The notes: a model not told the origin generated them from the sequence alone. A stretch of DNA of 64,000 bases from Vibrio cholerae (GCA_009728235.1 WNZI01000015.1:1-64000), one strand, 5' to 3'; positions 1-10,223 are shown, counted from the first letter of the stretch. Numbers and translations: made by a program.

Positions 1-11
1 CGGCCGCCGTC

Positions 12-41
12 CGACGGCGACGGCGACGGCGACGGCGACGG
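12..41. repeat. Hexanucleotide tandem repeat, 5 copies
   Basis: Five perfect copies of CGACGG lie directly after the stop codon of the sigma factor gene. It is probably a low-complexity spacer, or the tail of a gene that starts outside the window. Confidence 0.85.
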
Positions 42-42
42 A

Positions 43-879
43 TCAGGCGATGCCCGGGCGCGCCGAGCGCGGATGCTCCGGCGCCGGTGCGCTCAGGAGC
101 CTCTTCTGCAGTTTGACCAGGATGCGCGCGAGCGCCCGGGAGACCTGCATCTGCGACATCCCCAGCTCGTCGGCGATCCCCTGCTGCGTCTGCTCCATGA
201 AGTACCGGCGGTACAGGAGTTCCTTCTCCCCGGCGTCGAGTTCGTTGACGGCACTGCGCAGGGAGATCATGTCGTCGCTGCGGTCCATGCCGTTCGAGTC
301 GGTCGCGAGTGTATCGGCCCAGCTGCGTCCTTCGAGCGGGGCATCGAGCGAGTCCGGCCGCAGGCTGGAATGCGAGGCCTGGGCTTCCAGGATCTTCTCC
401 TCCGGCCAGCCGAGCTCGACCCCGAGTTCCCCGGCGGTCGCTTCACGCCCGAGACGCTGGGCCATGGCCGGTGCGGCCCGGGCGATCTCCGTGCGAAGGT
501 CCTGGACCTCCCGTGGGGGCCGGACGACCCAGCAGGAGTCCCGCAGGTAGCGCTTGATCTCACCGTTGATGGTGGGGACGGCGAAGGAGGCGAAGGGTAC
601 CCCGCGCGCAGGATCGAACCGCTGCACCGCTTTGATCAGGCCGAGGTAGGCGACCTGCCGGATGTCCGATGCCTCGGGCCCGGTAGCTGCGAACGAGCGC
701 GCGACCGATTCCGCGATATCCATGTGGCGCAGCGCGATATCGTCCTGCAATGCGGCCTTGAGGGGGCGCTCGGAGGCGACCGGGCTTCCAGCGATCACGG
801 CCGGACCAGCGACGGCGGGTCGATGTGCCGTGCCGACGGAGACCTCGGCGGTTCCTCGGGACGCGACCGTACTCTGCAT
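43..879 (-). CDS. SigB/SigF/SigG-type RNA polymerase sigma factor
   Basis: A 278-aa sigma-70 family protein of the SigB/F/FliA-like group, which directs RNA polymerase to stress or stationary-phase promoters. Region 2 (about residues 45-115) carries DIRQVAYLGLIKAVQRFDP and the NGEIKRYLRD segment. Region 3 follows at about 120-170. Region 4 (about 215-260) has the helix-turn-helix GIADELGMSQMQVSRAL. The start chosen is the ATG at 879 because GGAG sits 8 nt upstream; an in-frame TTG at 945 has no ribosome-binding site. No anti-sigma factor gene is next to it inside the window; one could lie to the left. The family is clear, the regulon cannot be told from sequence. Confidence 0.93.
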   Translation of the reverse strand: MQSTVASRGTAEVSVGTAHRPAVAGPAVIAGSPVASERPLKAALQDDIALRHMDIAESVARSFAATGPEASDIRQVAYLGLIKAVQRFDPARGVPFASFAVPTINGEIKRYLRDSCWVVRPPREVQDLRTEIARAAPAMAQRLGREATAGELGVELGWPEEKILEAQASHSSLRPDSLDAPLEGRSWADTLATDSNGMDRSDDMISLRSAVNELDAGEKELLYRRYFMEQTQQGIADELGMSQMQVSRALARILVKLQKRLLSAPAPEHPRSARPGIA

Positions 880-1037
880 GCTGTTCTCCGTCTGGCGTTG
901 GGCACTCACGCTTCCCAACAAAACATCAGCCTGCTTAGTACGCAACCACCTTTTTCCACAAGAGCACTTTCGATGTTGCCCTACCCATGCCGGGCAAAAC
1001 GATGTATTGCGCCTCGGTCATGCCGCGGCCGTGAACG

Positions 1038-1070
1038 CACGAGCCTGCCGGAATGGGCAGGGGGCTCGTG
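1038..1070 (-). terminator. Stem-loop downstream of MarR gene
   Basis: The arms CACGAGCC and GGCTCGTG pair, extended inward by TGCC/GGCA. It lies 30 nt beyond the stop codon of the MarR gene, between it and the sigma factor gene. There is no T-tract, so efficiency is uncertain. Confidence 0.45.
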
Positions 1071-1099
1071 GAACGATCGACGGATAGGAGCCGGTTGCC

Positions 1100-1609
1100 T
1101 CAGCTCGGAACTGTGGCGGCGGGTCCGGAGGCGGCAGATCCATCGGCGCTCGGCCCGGTCCGGAGGCCGACGTCGGAGGACACCACGTTCCAGCGCGGTG
1201 CACCGAGCGCCCGGATGACGGTCTGCAGATGGTTCCTGAGCTCGTCCGAGACGAGTCCGCCACCTGCGATGAGGGAGCGCTCGATGTCCTCCGCCGCATC
1301 CAGGACTCCACGTCCCGCTGTGGAGATGGACACCATCTGCGAGCGCCGGTCGAGGTCGTTGCGCACGCGCGTCACGTGACCCCGGGACTCGAGTCGGGCG
1401 AGGGTCTTGCCCATGGTCTGGGCCTGCACCCGCACGATCTGGGCGAGACCTGCCTGCGTCATGGCCCCCTGATCGGCGAGCACCCCGAGCGCGATCACCC
1501 CGGCATGCGTGACGCCGATGTCGACGAGGCGTTCGTTCCAGGCATGCTCGACGAGCCGCGCCGCCGTCGTCAGCAGCCGACCCGTGGGCCATTGCTCCAG
1601 ATCGGGCAT
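1100..1609 (-). CDS. MarR family transcriptional regulator
   Basis: A 169-aa winged-helix regulator. The recognition region VQAQTMGKTLARLESRGHVTR and the wing RNDLDRRSQMVSIS are typical MarR signatures. MarR proteins bind palindromes as dimers and usually release DNA when a small ligand binds or a cysteine is oxidised; no target can be named here. An in-frame GTG at 1621 abuts the purine-rich AGAGGA too closely, so the ATG at 1609 (12 nt after that motif) is preferred, with moderate confidence. It is transcribed away from the peroxiredoxin gene at 1775, and the shared 165-nt region holds a palindrome that could serve both. Confidence 0.88.
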   Translation of the reverse strand: MPDLEQWPTGRLLTTAARLVEHAWNERLVDIGVTHAGVIALGVLADQGAMTQAGLAQIVRVQAQTMGKTLARLESRGHVTRVRNDLDRRSQMVSISTAGRGVLDAAEDIERSLIAGGGLVSDELRNHLQTVIRALGAPRWNVVSSDVGLRTGPSADGSAASGPAATVPS

Positions 1610-1670
1610 GGGACTGTGCACTTCCTCTCGCTCGGAAGACCGGCGGCCGCCGTCGGCTTCGGATCTCCCA

Positions 1671-1685
1671 CCTATGATAGCTAGG
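1671..1685 (-). promoter_or_regulatory. Candidate promoter and operator of the MarR gene
   Basis: CTATGATAG (1672-1680) is a perfect odd-centred palindrome and CCTA...TAGG (1671-1685) forms a second, overlapping one. Read on the minus strand, 1674-1679 is TATCAT, a possible -10. Overlap of a palindrome with a -10 fits autoregulation; this is inference. Confidence 0.35.
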
Positions 1686-1774
1686 CCGGGTAGTCAGTTC
1701 CTCCCGCCGGCACAAAGGCGTCCCGCCCGAGGGTGGCGTGCTTCGTGCCCGCCGATCAATCTTCAGGAGTATGC

Positions 1775-2248
1775 ATGTCGCAACGACTCGCCGTCGGTGA
1801 TAGTGCCCCCGACTTCACGCTTGACGACGCCGAAGGCAGGCAGGTGTCGCTGTCCTCGCTGAGGGGCAGCAACGTCGTCGTGTACTTCTATCCCGCGGCC
1901 GCCACCCCGGGTTGCACCACCGAGGCCTGCGACTTCCGTGACAACCTCGCCTCTCTCGGTGCTGCAGGGTACCGGGTGCTCGGGATCTCCCCCGATCCGG
2001 TGGGTAAGCTGGCGTCCTTCGTCGAGAAGGAGTCCCTGAACTTCCCGCTGCTGTCCGACGAGGACCACGCGGTGGCGGAGGCGTACGGGGCGTGGGGCGA
2101 GAAGAAGAACTACGGGAAGACCTATGAAGGGCTGATCCGTTCCACCGTCGTCGTGGACGCGGAGGGCAGGGTCACCGCGGCGCAGTACAACGTGAAGGCG
2201 ACGGGTCACGTGGCGAAGCTGCGGCGCGACCTCGGGATAGACCAGTAG
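1775..2248 (+). CDS. bcp: Bcp-type thioredoxin-dependent peroxiredoxin
   Basis: A 157-aa AhpC/TSA-fold peroxidase of the Bcp/PrxQ group, which reduces hydrogen peroxide and organic hydroperoxides in the cytosol using thioredoxin. The motif PGCTTEACDFRD supplies the peroxidatic Cys47 and the resolving Cys52, the five-residue spacing typical of atypical two-Cys Bcp proteins. Length is normal for the family. The ATG at 1775 is preceded by AGGAG at the right distance; an in-frame ATG 42 nt upstream lacks one. A weak hairpin follows the stop codon, then tRNA-Leu. Confidence 0.96.
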   Translation: MSQRLAVGDSAPDFTLDDAEGRQVSLSSLRGSNVVVYFYPAAATPGCTTEACDFRDNLASLGAAGYRVLGISPDPVGKLASFVEKESLNFPLLSDEDHAVAEAYGAWGEKKNYGKTYEGLIRSTVVVDAEGRVTAAQYNVKATGHVAKLRRDLGIDQ

Positions 2249-2257
2249 GACCTCCGT

Positions 2258-2272
2258 CCGCCCGTCGGGCGG
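2258..2272 (+). terminator. Short hairpin after bcp
   Basis: CCGCCC and GGGCGG pair across a 3-nt loop just after the bcp stop codon. There is no T-tract, so it is a weak candidate. Confidence 0.35.
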
Positions 2273-2278
2273 TAAAGT
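2273..2278 (+). promoter_or_regulatory. Possible -10 of tRNA-Leu
   Basis: TAAAGT lies 37 nt before the mature tRNA. No clear -35 is visible. Confidence 0.3.
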
Positions 2279-2315
2279 GGCCTGGCAGAAGGCCGCTCCG
2301 CAAAGTGGTCCTCAG

Positions 2316-2400
<85 letters not shown>

Positions 2401-2428
2401 CCAGCATCACCGGCACGACCACCACCAC

Positions 2429-2461
2429 AAGCCCCGCCGGGCGCTCGTTCCGGCGGGGCTT
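2429..2461 (+). terminator. Rho-independent terminator after tRNA-Leu
   Basis: A perfect 12-bp stem (AAGCCCCGCCGG with CCGGCGGGGCTT) around a 9-nt loop, 28 nt after the tRNA. Confidence 0.85.
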
Positions 2462-2686
2462 CTGCGTGCCCGTGGTACCGAGGCCTACATCGCCGCAGGT
2501 CACGGGCAGGTCACGATCAGGACGCATCATCCACCGATCGCTCGCTCCGTGGAGATTTGTTTTGCGTTCCAACCCATCCACCTGCGTCGGGGACCCGAAG
2601 TAACCGTGAGACATCGACACGATGTGTTTCACCAGACAGCCACCGACCACAGGCACTCGCCGGGTCACATCTTCGGAGGAAATCCC

Positions 2687-3397
2687 ATGGAAATCACCAA
2701 GCGCAGGAACCTTTCGATCCTCGGAATCGCAGCAGTCTCCATGTTCGGCCTCGCAGCCTGTGGCGGCGGCAGCGACACGGCTACCGAGGCCACCCCGAGC
2801 AGCATGGCCAGCGAGAGCAGCATGGCCAGCGAGTCCCCTTCGGCCGAGGCGAGCATGAGCCCCTCGGCTTCCGCTGACGCCGACATGGACCCCGCGATGA
2901 ACCTCGTCGGACCCGGCTGCGCCGGCTACGCCGAGCAGGTCCCCGAGGGTGACGGTTCGGTCGAGGGCATGTCCCTGCTCCCGGTGGCGAACGCCGCTGC
3001 GGCCAACCCCATCCTGACCCAGCTGACCGCTGCCGTCTCCGGTGGCATCAACCCTGACGTCGACCTCGTGGACACCCTCAACGGTGGAGAGTTCACCGTC
3101 TTCGCACCGGTCGACGAGGCCTTCGAAGCCCTGCCCGCCGAGGCCGTCGAGGGTCTGAAGACCGACACCGAGGGTCTCTCGAGCATCCTCACCTACCACG
3201 TCGTGCCGGGCAAGATCCAGCCCGCCGAGCTCGAGGGCACCACCCAGACCACGGTCCAGGGTGCCGAGCTCGAGGTCACCGGCACCGGTGACGAGCTCAT
3301 GGTCAATGACGCCAACGTCATCTGCGGTGGCGTCCAGACCGCCAACGCCGTCGTCTACCTCATCGACTCCGTCATGATGCCTCCCGCCGCAGGCTAA
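2687..3397 (+). CDS. Fasciclin (FAS1) domain lipoprotein
   Basis: A 236-aa secreted lipoprotein. The signal peptide ends in a lipobox, GLAAC, with Cys as the lipidated residue. It is followed by a Ser/Ala/Met/Glu-rich linker that contains an 18-bp in-frame duplication. The rest is one FAS1 domain: [11 protein letters not shown], then [17 protein letters not shown] (H1 box) and [11 protein letters not shown] (H2 box). The same architecture is found in the mycobacterial MPT70/MPT83 family. FAS1 domains mediate adhesion or surface protein contacts; the ligand is unknown. GGAGGA lies 6 nt before the ATG. Monocistronic, bounded by a strong terminator. Confidence 0.93.
   Translation: MEITKRRNLSILGIAAVSMFGLAACGGGSDTATEATPSSMASESSMASESPSAEASMSPSASADADMDPAMNLVGPGCAGYAEQVPEGDGSVEGMSLLPVANAAAANPILTQLTAAVSGGINPDVDLVDTLNGGEFTVFAPVDEAFEALPAEAVEGLKTDTEGLSSILTYHVVPGKIQPAELEGTTQTTVQGAELEVTGTGDELMVNDANVICGGVQTANAVVYLIDSVMMPPAAG
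2798..2833 (+). repeat. 18-bp tandem duplication in the lipoprotein linker
   Basis: Two perfect adjacent copies of AGCAGCATGGCCAGCGAG, each encoding SSMASE, in the linker between the lipidated Cys and the FAS1 domain. Confidence 0.9.
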
Positions 3398-3449
3398 GGA
3401 CGACCGATCTCCCTGGTGCAAACCTCTAACGTGTCCCAGGGATCACCGA

Positions 3450-3485
3450 CGCACCCCCTCACCCTCCCGGTGAGGGGGTGCGTTT
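3450..3485 (+). terminator. Strong Rho-independent terminator
   Basis: A perfect 14-bp stem (CGCACCCCCTCACC with GGTGAGGGGGTGCG), 5-nt loop, followed by TTT. It closes the FAS1 lipoprotein transcript. Confidence 0.9.
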
Positions 3486-3600
3486 CGTTGTCCGTGGGCT
3501 CCCGGACCCTGGGTGGCACGCCCCGGACCATCGCCTAGACTTGGGCTTCCACCCGGCCCCCGAGGACCGGGATCCCCAGCCTTTTCGGAGATCGACGCCT

Positions 3601-5322
3601 GTGAAGAACCCTGCCGCGCGCCGCACCCGCCCTGGACGGTTCGCCTCCGGCCGCGTCAGGCTGGCTGTGGTGCTCGCATCGGCCGTGGCCCTCGCCGGCT
3701 GCACGGGTGGCGACGTCAGTCCGCCCGCACCGTCCCCGACCGTCGCGGCCAAGGTGGCGGAGCCGTCACTGTTCACCTTCGGAACGGCTGCGGACCCCCG
3801 CACGCTGGATCCGGCACTGGCCAACGACACCGAGTCCTACCGGGTGACCCGGCAGATCCTGCAGGGTCTCGTCGGGGTGGATCCGCTGACCTCGGAACCC
3901 ACGGCCCTCCTGGCGGAGTCGTGGGAGGAGCAGGACAGCGGGCGCGCGTACGAGTTCGCCCTCAGGGACGACGTCGTGTTCCAGGACGGCAGGCCCTTCG
4001 ATGCGGCAGCCGTCTGCGCGAACTTCGAGCGCTGGTACAACCTGCCGGCCGACTCCCGCTCCGGCACATCCGGACTCCCCTTCGAGAACGTCTTCAAGGC
4101 GTTCTCCGATCAGCCGGACGTCAGCCTCTACGGCGGCTGTACCGCCACCGCGGAACACACGGTGAGGCTGAAGCTCACGAGCCGTATCACTGGCCTCATC
4201 CCTGCCCTCGCCTCCCCCTCCTTCGCCATGTCCTCCCCTGCTGCGCTCGACGCCGGTCGAGCGGACTCCCTGAGCGGAACCACCGACGGCACCCGCATCT
4301 CCGACTACGGGCGGGCGCCCGTCGGGACAGGTCCCTTCGAGCTCGTCAGCTGGGAGCCGGGGACCGTCGAGCTGAGGTTCTTCGACGACTACTGGGGTGA
4401 GCGCGGCGAAGTGGACCGGGTGACGTTCACCACCATCGCAAACCCGGACTCGCGTGCGCGGGCGCTCACGACCGGCCGTATCGACGGCTACGACTTCGTG
4501 TCCGTCGACAGCGCCGTCGACCTCGCCCGCAACGGACTCCAGTTCCTCCAGCGCGATCCGTACTCCGTCCTGTACCTCGGTCTGAACCAGGACTTCCCCG
4601 GTATCGACGATCTCCTGTTCCGGCAGGCGGTGGCTCACGCCATCGACAAGGACGCGCTGATCGAGGGACGCTTCCTCAACGGCACGAAAGCGGCGCGGCA
4701 GTTCATCCCCGAGAAGCTGGGCGTCGGCAACGAGGCCGTCGAGGAGTACAGGTACGACCTCGACCTCGCGAAGGAACTGCTCGCCGCATCGGGCTACGAC
4801 GGACGCGAACTGCCCTTCTACTACCCGCGCAACGTCTCACGGGCCTACCTGCCGGCACCCGAGAAGGCGTACGCCGAGCTGAGCCGCCAGCTCACCGAAG
4901 CGGGCTTCGCCATCAAACCGGTTCCCGTCGACTGGAGCGAGGACTACGTCGCTTCGGTACAGGAACCCGGCGAGAGGGCCTTCCACCTGCTCGGCTGGAG
5001 CGGAAGCTACCAGGATCCGGACAATTTCGTAGGCGCACTGTTCGGCAGCTACAGCGACGAGTTCGGCTACGAGGACCCCCAGCTGTTCAGCAAGATCAAC
5101 CGGGCAAGGAGCCTGCCCGACGGCGAGGACCGCACGGCGGCCTACGGTGACATCAGCGGCCAGCTCTCGCAGCGGATTCCCGCGGTTCCCCTCGCCTTCC
5201 CCATCTCCGCGCTGGCCATGAGCGCCCGTGTCACGAGCTACCCCGTCAGTCCTGTGCTGAACGAGGTCTTCAACCGCATAGACCTGGCGGACGTGGAGCC
5301 CAGGCCGTCCCCGTCCGACTGA
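3601..5322 (+). CDS. Family 5 ABC transporter substrate-binding lipoprotein
   Basis: A 573-aa extracellular solute-binding protein of the oligopeptide/dipeptide/nickel (SBP_bac_5) family. The lipobox LAGC places the lipidated Cys at residue 34. The mature part begins with the family signature FGTAADPRTLDPALANDTES and continues through YEFALRDDVVFQDGRPFDAAAV and RAPVGTGPFELVSW. Binding-pocket residues cannot be used to call the ligand. GTG at 3601 is chosen because the signal peptide starts there and CGGAGA lies 9-10 nt upstream. No permease or ATPase gene is adjacent, so it is an orphan that must work with a transporter encoded elsewhere. Confidence 0.93.
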   Translation: MKNPAARRTRPGRFASGRVRLAVVLASAVALAGCTGGDVSPPAPSPTVAAKVAEPSLFTFGTAADPRTLDPALANDTESYRVTRQILQGLVGVDPLTSEPTALLAESWEEQDSGRAYEFALRDDVVFQDGRPFDAAAVCANFERWYNLPADSRSGTSGLPFENVFKAFSDQPDVSLYGGCTATAEHTVRLKLTSRITGLIPALASPSFAMSSPAALDAGRADSLSGTTDGTRISDYGRAPVGTGPFELVSWEPGTVELRFFDDYWGERGEVDRVTFTTIANPDSRARALTTGRIDGYDFVSVDSAVDLARNGLQFLQRDPYSVLYLGLNQDFPGIDDLLFRQAVAHAIDKDALIEGRFLNGTKAARQFIPEKLGVGNEAVEEYRYDLDLAKELLAASGYDGRELPFYYPRNVSRAYLPAPEKAYAELSRQLTEAGFAIKPVPVDWSEDYVASVQEPGERAFHLLGWSGSYQDPDNFVGALFGSYSDEFGYEDPQLFSKINRARSLPDGEDRTAAYGDISGQLSQRIPAVPLAFPISALAMSARVTSYPVSPVLNEVFNRIDLADVEPRPSPSD

Positions 5323-5389
5323 CGCTCGGGGCATGAACAGCGGCACCCCAGGGGACTGATCGGATTTAGTCAGTGTCACCACCTGACGC

Positions 5390-5395
5390 TAGGCT
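5390..5395 (+). promoter_or_regulatory. Candidate -10 of mqo
   Basis: TAGGCT lies 33 nt upstream of the mqo start codon in the intergenic region. No good -35. Confidence 0.4.
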
Positions 5396-5428
5396 TTCCC
5401 TGCTAGGACCTCGCGACTGGAGACCACG

Positions 5429-6922
5429 TTGACCACTATGAGCCAGGGCACACCCGCCAAGACGACCGACGTCGTCCTCATCGGCGGAGGGATCATGAGC
5501 GCCACCCTCGGGGCGTTCCTGAAGCAGCTGCAGCCCGAGTGGGACATCTCCCTCTTCGAACGGCTCGACGTCGCCGGCCTCGAGAGCTCGGACCCCTGGA
5601 ACAACGCCGGGACCGGACACTCCGCGCTCTGCGAGCTGAACTACTCGCCCGCGGGCAAGGACGGTTCGGTCGACCCGGCGAAAGCGGTCGCGATCAACGA
5701 GCAGTTCCAGGTCTCGCGGCAGTTCTGGTCGCACATGGTGTCCGAAGGGCACATCGGTGACCCTCGCACGTTCATCAACTCCGTCCCGCACATGAGTTTC
5801 GTCTGGGGCCAGGCCAACGCCGAGTACCTCCGCAGGCGCTACGAGGCGCTGAGCCCGCAGCCGCTGTTCAGCAGCATGGAACACAGCGAGGACCACGACA
5901 CGATCGCCGGTTGGACGCCGCTGGTCATGAAGGGCCGCAACCCCTCCCAGCCCGTCGCGGCGTCGCGCGTCGAAGGCGGCACCGATGTCGACTTCGGAGC
6001 CCTGACCCGCCAGTTGACCACCTATCTGGACAGCACCGGCGCGGACCTGCACTACGGGTTCGACGTGCTCGACGTCGCACGCGCCTCGGACGGCCGCTGG
6101 GACGTGAAGGTCAAGAACAAGGCGACGGGCGAGGCCAGCACGGTCACCACCCGTTTCGTCTTCATCGGCGCGGGTGGCGGGGCCCTGCACCTCCTGCAGC
6201 GCAGCGGCATCCCCGAGGGCCGTGGCTTCGCCGGTTTCCCGGTCTCCGGGCAGTTCCTCCGCTGCACCGACCCTGAGCTCGTCGACCAGCACAATGCCAA
6301 GGTCTACGGCCAGGCGTCCGTGGGTGCTCCGCCGATGTCGGTCCCGCACCTGGACACCCGCTTCGTCAAGGGTGAGCGTTCGCTCCTGTTCGGGCCCTAT
6401 GCCGGTTTCTCCACGAAGTTCCTGAAGCGCGGCTCCTACCTGGACCTGCCCACCTCGATCAGGTCGTCCAACCTGGTGCCGATGCTCGCGGTGGCCAAGG
6501 ACAACATGTCGCTGACCAAGTACCTGATCACCGAGGTGCTGAAGAACCGCGACGCCAAGAACGAGGCACTGAACCAGTTCCTCCCGACCGCGGAGGGCGG
6601 CAGCTGGGAACTGATCTCGGCCGGGCAGCGTGTACAGGTCATCAAGAAGGCCCCGAAGAAGGGCGGCGTGCTCCAGTTCGGTACCGAGGTCATCACGTCC
6701 TCGGACGGTTCGGTCGGCGCGCTGCTCGGCGCATCCCCCGGCGCCTCGACTGCGGCCCCGATCATGGTGGAACTGCTCAAGCGATGCTTCCCCGGAAAGA
6801 TCACCGACTGGGAACCGAAGCTCAAGGAGATGCTGCCCGGGTACGGCACGAAGCTCAACGAGAACCCGTCCCTCGCGGCCGAGGTGCAGTCCCTGACCGA
6901 TCGGGTCCTGAAGCTCAAGTAG
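5429..6922 (+). CDS. mqo: Malate:quinone oxidoreductase
   Basis: A 497-aa FAD-dependent peripheral membrane enzyme that oxidises malate to oxaloacetate and passes electrons to the quinone pool, a TCA-cycle alternative to soluble malate dehydrogenase. The N-terminus [17 protein letters not shown] is the dinucleotide-binding loop. Family blocks [22 protein letters not shown] and [13 protein letters not shown] are intact and the length is normal. The TTG at 5429 has GGAG 6 nt upstream; the ATG at 5438 is an alternative with poor spacing. It is transcribed alone; the RND gene begins 52 nt downstream. Confidence 0.97.
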   Translation: MTTMSQGTPAKTTDVVLIGGGIMSATLGAFLKQLQPEWDISLFERLDVAGLESSDPWNNAGTGHSALCELNYSPAGKDGSVDPAKAVAINEQFQVSRQFWSHMVSEGHIGDPRTFINSVPHMSFVWGQANAEYLRRRYEALSPQPLFSSMEHSEDHDTIAGWTPLVMKGRNPSQPVAASRVEGGTDVDFGALTRQLTTYLDSTGADLHYGFDVLDVARASDGRWDVKVKNKATGEASTVTTRFVFIGAGGGALHLLQRSGIPEGRGFAGFPVSGQFLRCTDPELVDQHNAKVYGQASVGAPPMSVPHLDTRFVKGERSLLFGPYAGFSTKFLKRGSYLDLPTSIRSSNLVPMLAVAKDNMSLTKYLITEVLKNRDAKNEALNQFLPTAEGGSWELISAGQRVQVIKKAPKKGGVLQFGTEVITSSDGSVGALLGASPGASTAAPIMVELLKRCFPGKITDWEPKLKEMLPGYGTKLNENPSLAAEVQSLTDRVLKLK

Positions 6923-6974
6923 GAATAGGCGAAGCCAGCCAGTCGGGCTGCCGTCAGCATCGAAGGCAGGATCA

Positions 6975-9900
6975 TTGTTCCGTCTGGCTCAGCTCTCCCT
7001 GGGTAACCGGGCGCTCATCGCGCTCATCACCATCCTCGCAAGCGTCTTCGGCGTCATCACGCTCGGATCGCTGAAGCAGGAACTCATCCCGTCACTGGAG
7101 TTCCCGCAGATCACGGTGCTCTCCACCGTTCCGGGAGCCTCACCCGCCTATCTCGACCAGCAGGTCAGCGAGCCGCTCGAGGCAGCACTCAGCGGGGTCG
7201 AGGGGCTGGAATCGTCCTCGTCGACGTCCCGCAACGGGATCTCCACGGTCAGTCTCGTGTTCGTCTACGGCACCGACCTCGACCGCGCGCGTCCCAGGTG
7301 GACAGGGCCATCTCGACGGTCCGTCCGTCGCTGCCGGAGGACGTGGAGCCGCAGGCCCTCGCGGGCAGCATCAGCGACCTCCCGGTCGTCTTCATGGCGG
7401 TCTCCTCGGACCAGTCCCTCAGCGAGCTGAACGGCGACCTGGCACGGCTGACAGTTCCCCGGCTGCAGAAGATCGACGGCGTCCGTACCGCCGACATCTC
7501 CGGCGGGACCACGCAGCACGTCGCGATCCTCCCGCGCGAGGGCGCGCTCGAGGCCGCCGGACTCTCGGTCGGCGACCTCGCGAGCACGCTCGAGGACAAC
7601 GGTGCTCTGTTCCCCATCGGCACCCTCGAGGAGGCGCCGCGATCCCTGACCATCCAGGCGGGGAGCCAGATCGGCTCGCTCAAGGACATCGAGGCGCTCC
7701 CCGTCCTCGCCTCGGCGTCGGACGAGCCGTCGCCGACGGACGCCCGCCCGGATGCCGGCAGGGATGGCCGGGCGGTCGTGACCATCGGGGACGTCGCTGC
7801 CGTCAGCCTCGAGGACGACGAGCCGACGTCGGTCACGCGGACCAACGGCGTCGAGACCCTCGCGCTCACCGTGACGAAGGTGCCCGACGGCGACACGGTG
7901 GAGATCTCGCAGCAACTCGTGGCACTGGTCCCGGAGCTCGAGGCGGAGTTGGGCAACGCGGCCGACATCACCGTCGTGTTCGACCAGGCCCCCTTCATCG
8001 AGCGCTCCATCGACGACCTCACGACCGAGGGCATCCTCGGCCTGGGCTTCGCCGTGCTGATCATCCTCATCTTCCTGCTGTCGGTGCGCTCGACACTCGT
8101 CACGGCCATCTCGATCCCCCTGTCCCTGCTCATCACCTTCATCGGGCTCTACGCCGCCGGCTACTCACTGAACCTGCTGACACTCGGCGCCCTGACGATC
8201 GCCATCGGTCGGGTGGTCGACGACTCGATCGTCGTCATCGAGAACATCAAGAGGCACCTGGGCTACGGCGAGGAGAAGAGGGAAGCGATCCTGACGGCGG
8301 TCAGGGAGGTCGCAGGGGCCATCACCGCCTCGACCCTGACCACGGTGGCCGTGTTCGCGCCGATCGGCTTCGTCGGTGGCCTCGCGGGTGAACTCTTCCG
8401 ACCGTTCGCCGTCACGACGGGTATCGCGCTGCTGGCTTCCCTGGCCGTATCGCTGACCATCATCCCCGTCCTCGCCTACTGGTTCCTGCCCAGGACGTCG
8501 AGCTCGAGCCGCCGGGTGGCGCGGCACGCGGCGGCGGACGCCGTCCCCGATGAGCCGGCGGCCGGCGTTCCCTCCCCCACCGGTGGTTCACGGACCGCCA
8601 CTGCCGCCGAGCGGCCACCTCTCCTGCAGCGGGCGTACCTCCCACTGCTCAGCGGGACCCAGCGGCACCCCGTCATCACGCTCCTCAGCGGCGTGATCGT
8701 TCTCGGGGCGACGGCCGCGATGGTCCCGTTCCTGCCGACCAACCTCCTCGGCGGCTCGGGCCAGAACAACTTCTCGATCACCCAGACCCTCGCCCCGGGC
8801 TCGAGTCTCAGCACGACGACGGAGGCAGCCGGGCGCACGGAGGAGATCCTCGCCGCCACCCCGGAGATCCAGGACGTCCAGCTGACCGTCGGTAACGCCG
8901 AGGGCGCCTTCGCGGCGCAGTTCTCCGGTGGCGCGTCGGTCGCGACCTTCACCGTCACGACCGACGAGGAGGCCGACCAGGAGGCGCTACAGGAAGCGGT
9001 GCGGCAGGACCTCGAAGGGCTGCAGGACGCGGGTACCTTCTCGCTGTCGAGCCAGCAGGGTGGATTCGGCACGTCGAGCACGATCGACATCGACATCACG
9101 GCGCCAGGCAGTGAGGACCTCGAGGAAGCGAACGCGATCGTGCTCGACGGCTTCCAGGGCCTCGAGGGCGCGGGCGAGGTGTCGAGCAACCTCTCCTCGG
9201 CGCAGCCGCAGGTGCAGGTCAGCGTAGACCGCGCGGCGGCCGTGGAAGCGGGTCTCAGTGAAGGTCAGATCGCCGGACTGCTCGGCGGCAGTATCAGTCC
9301 CGTGCCGGCGGGTTCGGTCCGTTTCGACGCCGAGGACTTCCCGGTGCTCATCGGTGAAGGCACGGCCATCACGAGCCTCGAACAGCTGCAGGATCAACAG
9401 GTGCCGACCCCCGGCGGGGCGGTCCCGCTGACCGACGTCGCATCCGTCGAGGAGGTCCAGGTACCGCTCTCGGTCACGAGTACCAACGGTGAGCGCACGG
9501 CGCGTATCTCGATCACGCCATCCGGCGACGACCTCGGTACACTCACCACGGCCGTCGACGAGCGCCTGGCCGGGATCGACCTGCCCGCCGGAGCCACCGC
9601 CACCGTCGGTGGGGCTTCGAGTCAGCAGGCGGAGTCGTTCGGTCAGCTGTTCCTGGCCCTGTGGGCGGCGGTCGCCATCGTCTACGTGATCATGGTGGCC
9701 ACGTTCAAGAGTCTCGTTCAGCCACTGATCCTGCTCGTCTCGATCCCCTTCGCGGCCACGGGCGCCATCGCCCTGTTGCTGATCACGGGCATTCCCCTCG
9801 GCCTGCCGTCCCTCATCGGCATGCTCATGCTGGTCGGCATCGTCGTCACCAACGCGATCGTCCTGATCGACCTGATCAACCAGTACCGGCTGCCCCGCGA

Positions 9901-10186
9901 CGGCAGGCCGGGACTTCCGGTCGCCGACGCGATCCGTGAAGGAGCCCGCCAGAGGCTCCGGCCCATCCTGATGACGGCGCTCGCGACGATCTTCGCGCTG
10001 ACACCGATGGCCCTCGGGCTCACCGGCGAGGGCGGCTTCATCTCACAGCCCCTGGCCGTCGTCGTGATCGGCGGCCTCGTCTCCTCGACCGCCCTGACCC
10101 TCATCCTCGTTCCCGTGCTCTACCGGCTCGTCGAGGGTCGCCGCGAGGAGCGGGCCCTTCGTCGGGGTGCCGCAACCCGCGTCTGA
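6975..10186 (+). pseudogene. RND efflux pump, SwrC/AcrB-like, one frameshift
   Basis: A proton-driven efflux permease of the HAE1-type RND superfamily, about 1070 aa if repaired. Frame 1 gives the N-terminal helix RALIALITILASVFGVITL and the start of the porter domain up to GTDLDRAR. The frame then moves by one base deletion within the run CGCGCGCG at 7284-7291, and the second frame continues QVDRAISTVRPSLPE to the end. TM4 carries GRVVDDSIVVIENI with the paired Asp expected for proton relay. There are two six-helix halves and the second half is intact. A MarR gene follows in the same orientation. Either a genuine frameshift or a sequencing error; everything outside the junction looks under selection. 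TTG start at 6975 follows AGGA. Confidence 0.88.
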
Positions 10187-10223
10187 CGCGGACGGTTCTG
10201 AGGACGAGCGCTCCAGATCGCCG

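Noticed and set aside
960-1005. SigF-like promoter (GTTT and GGGTAG on the minus strand) upstream of the sigma factor gene
   Set aside because: The two boxes are only 10 nt apart; the known spacing is 15-17 nt.
73-1218. Long open frame on the plus strand opposite the sigma factor and MarR genes
   Set aside because: Composition is that of a GC-rich antisense frame; it overlaps two well-supported genes and has no recognisable domain.
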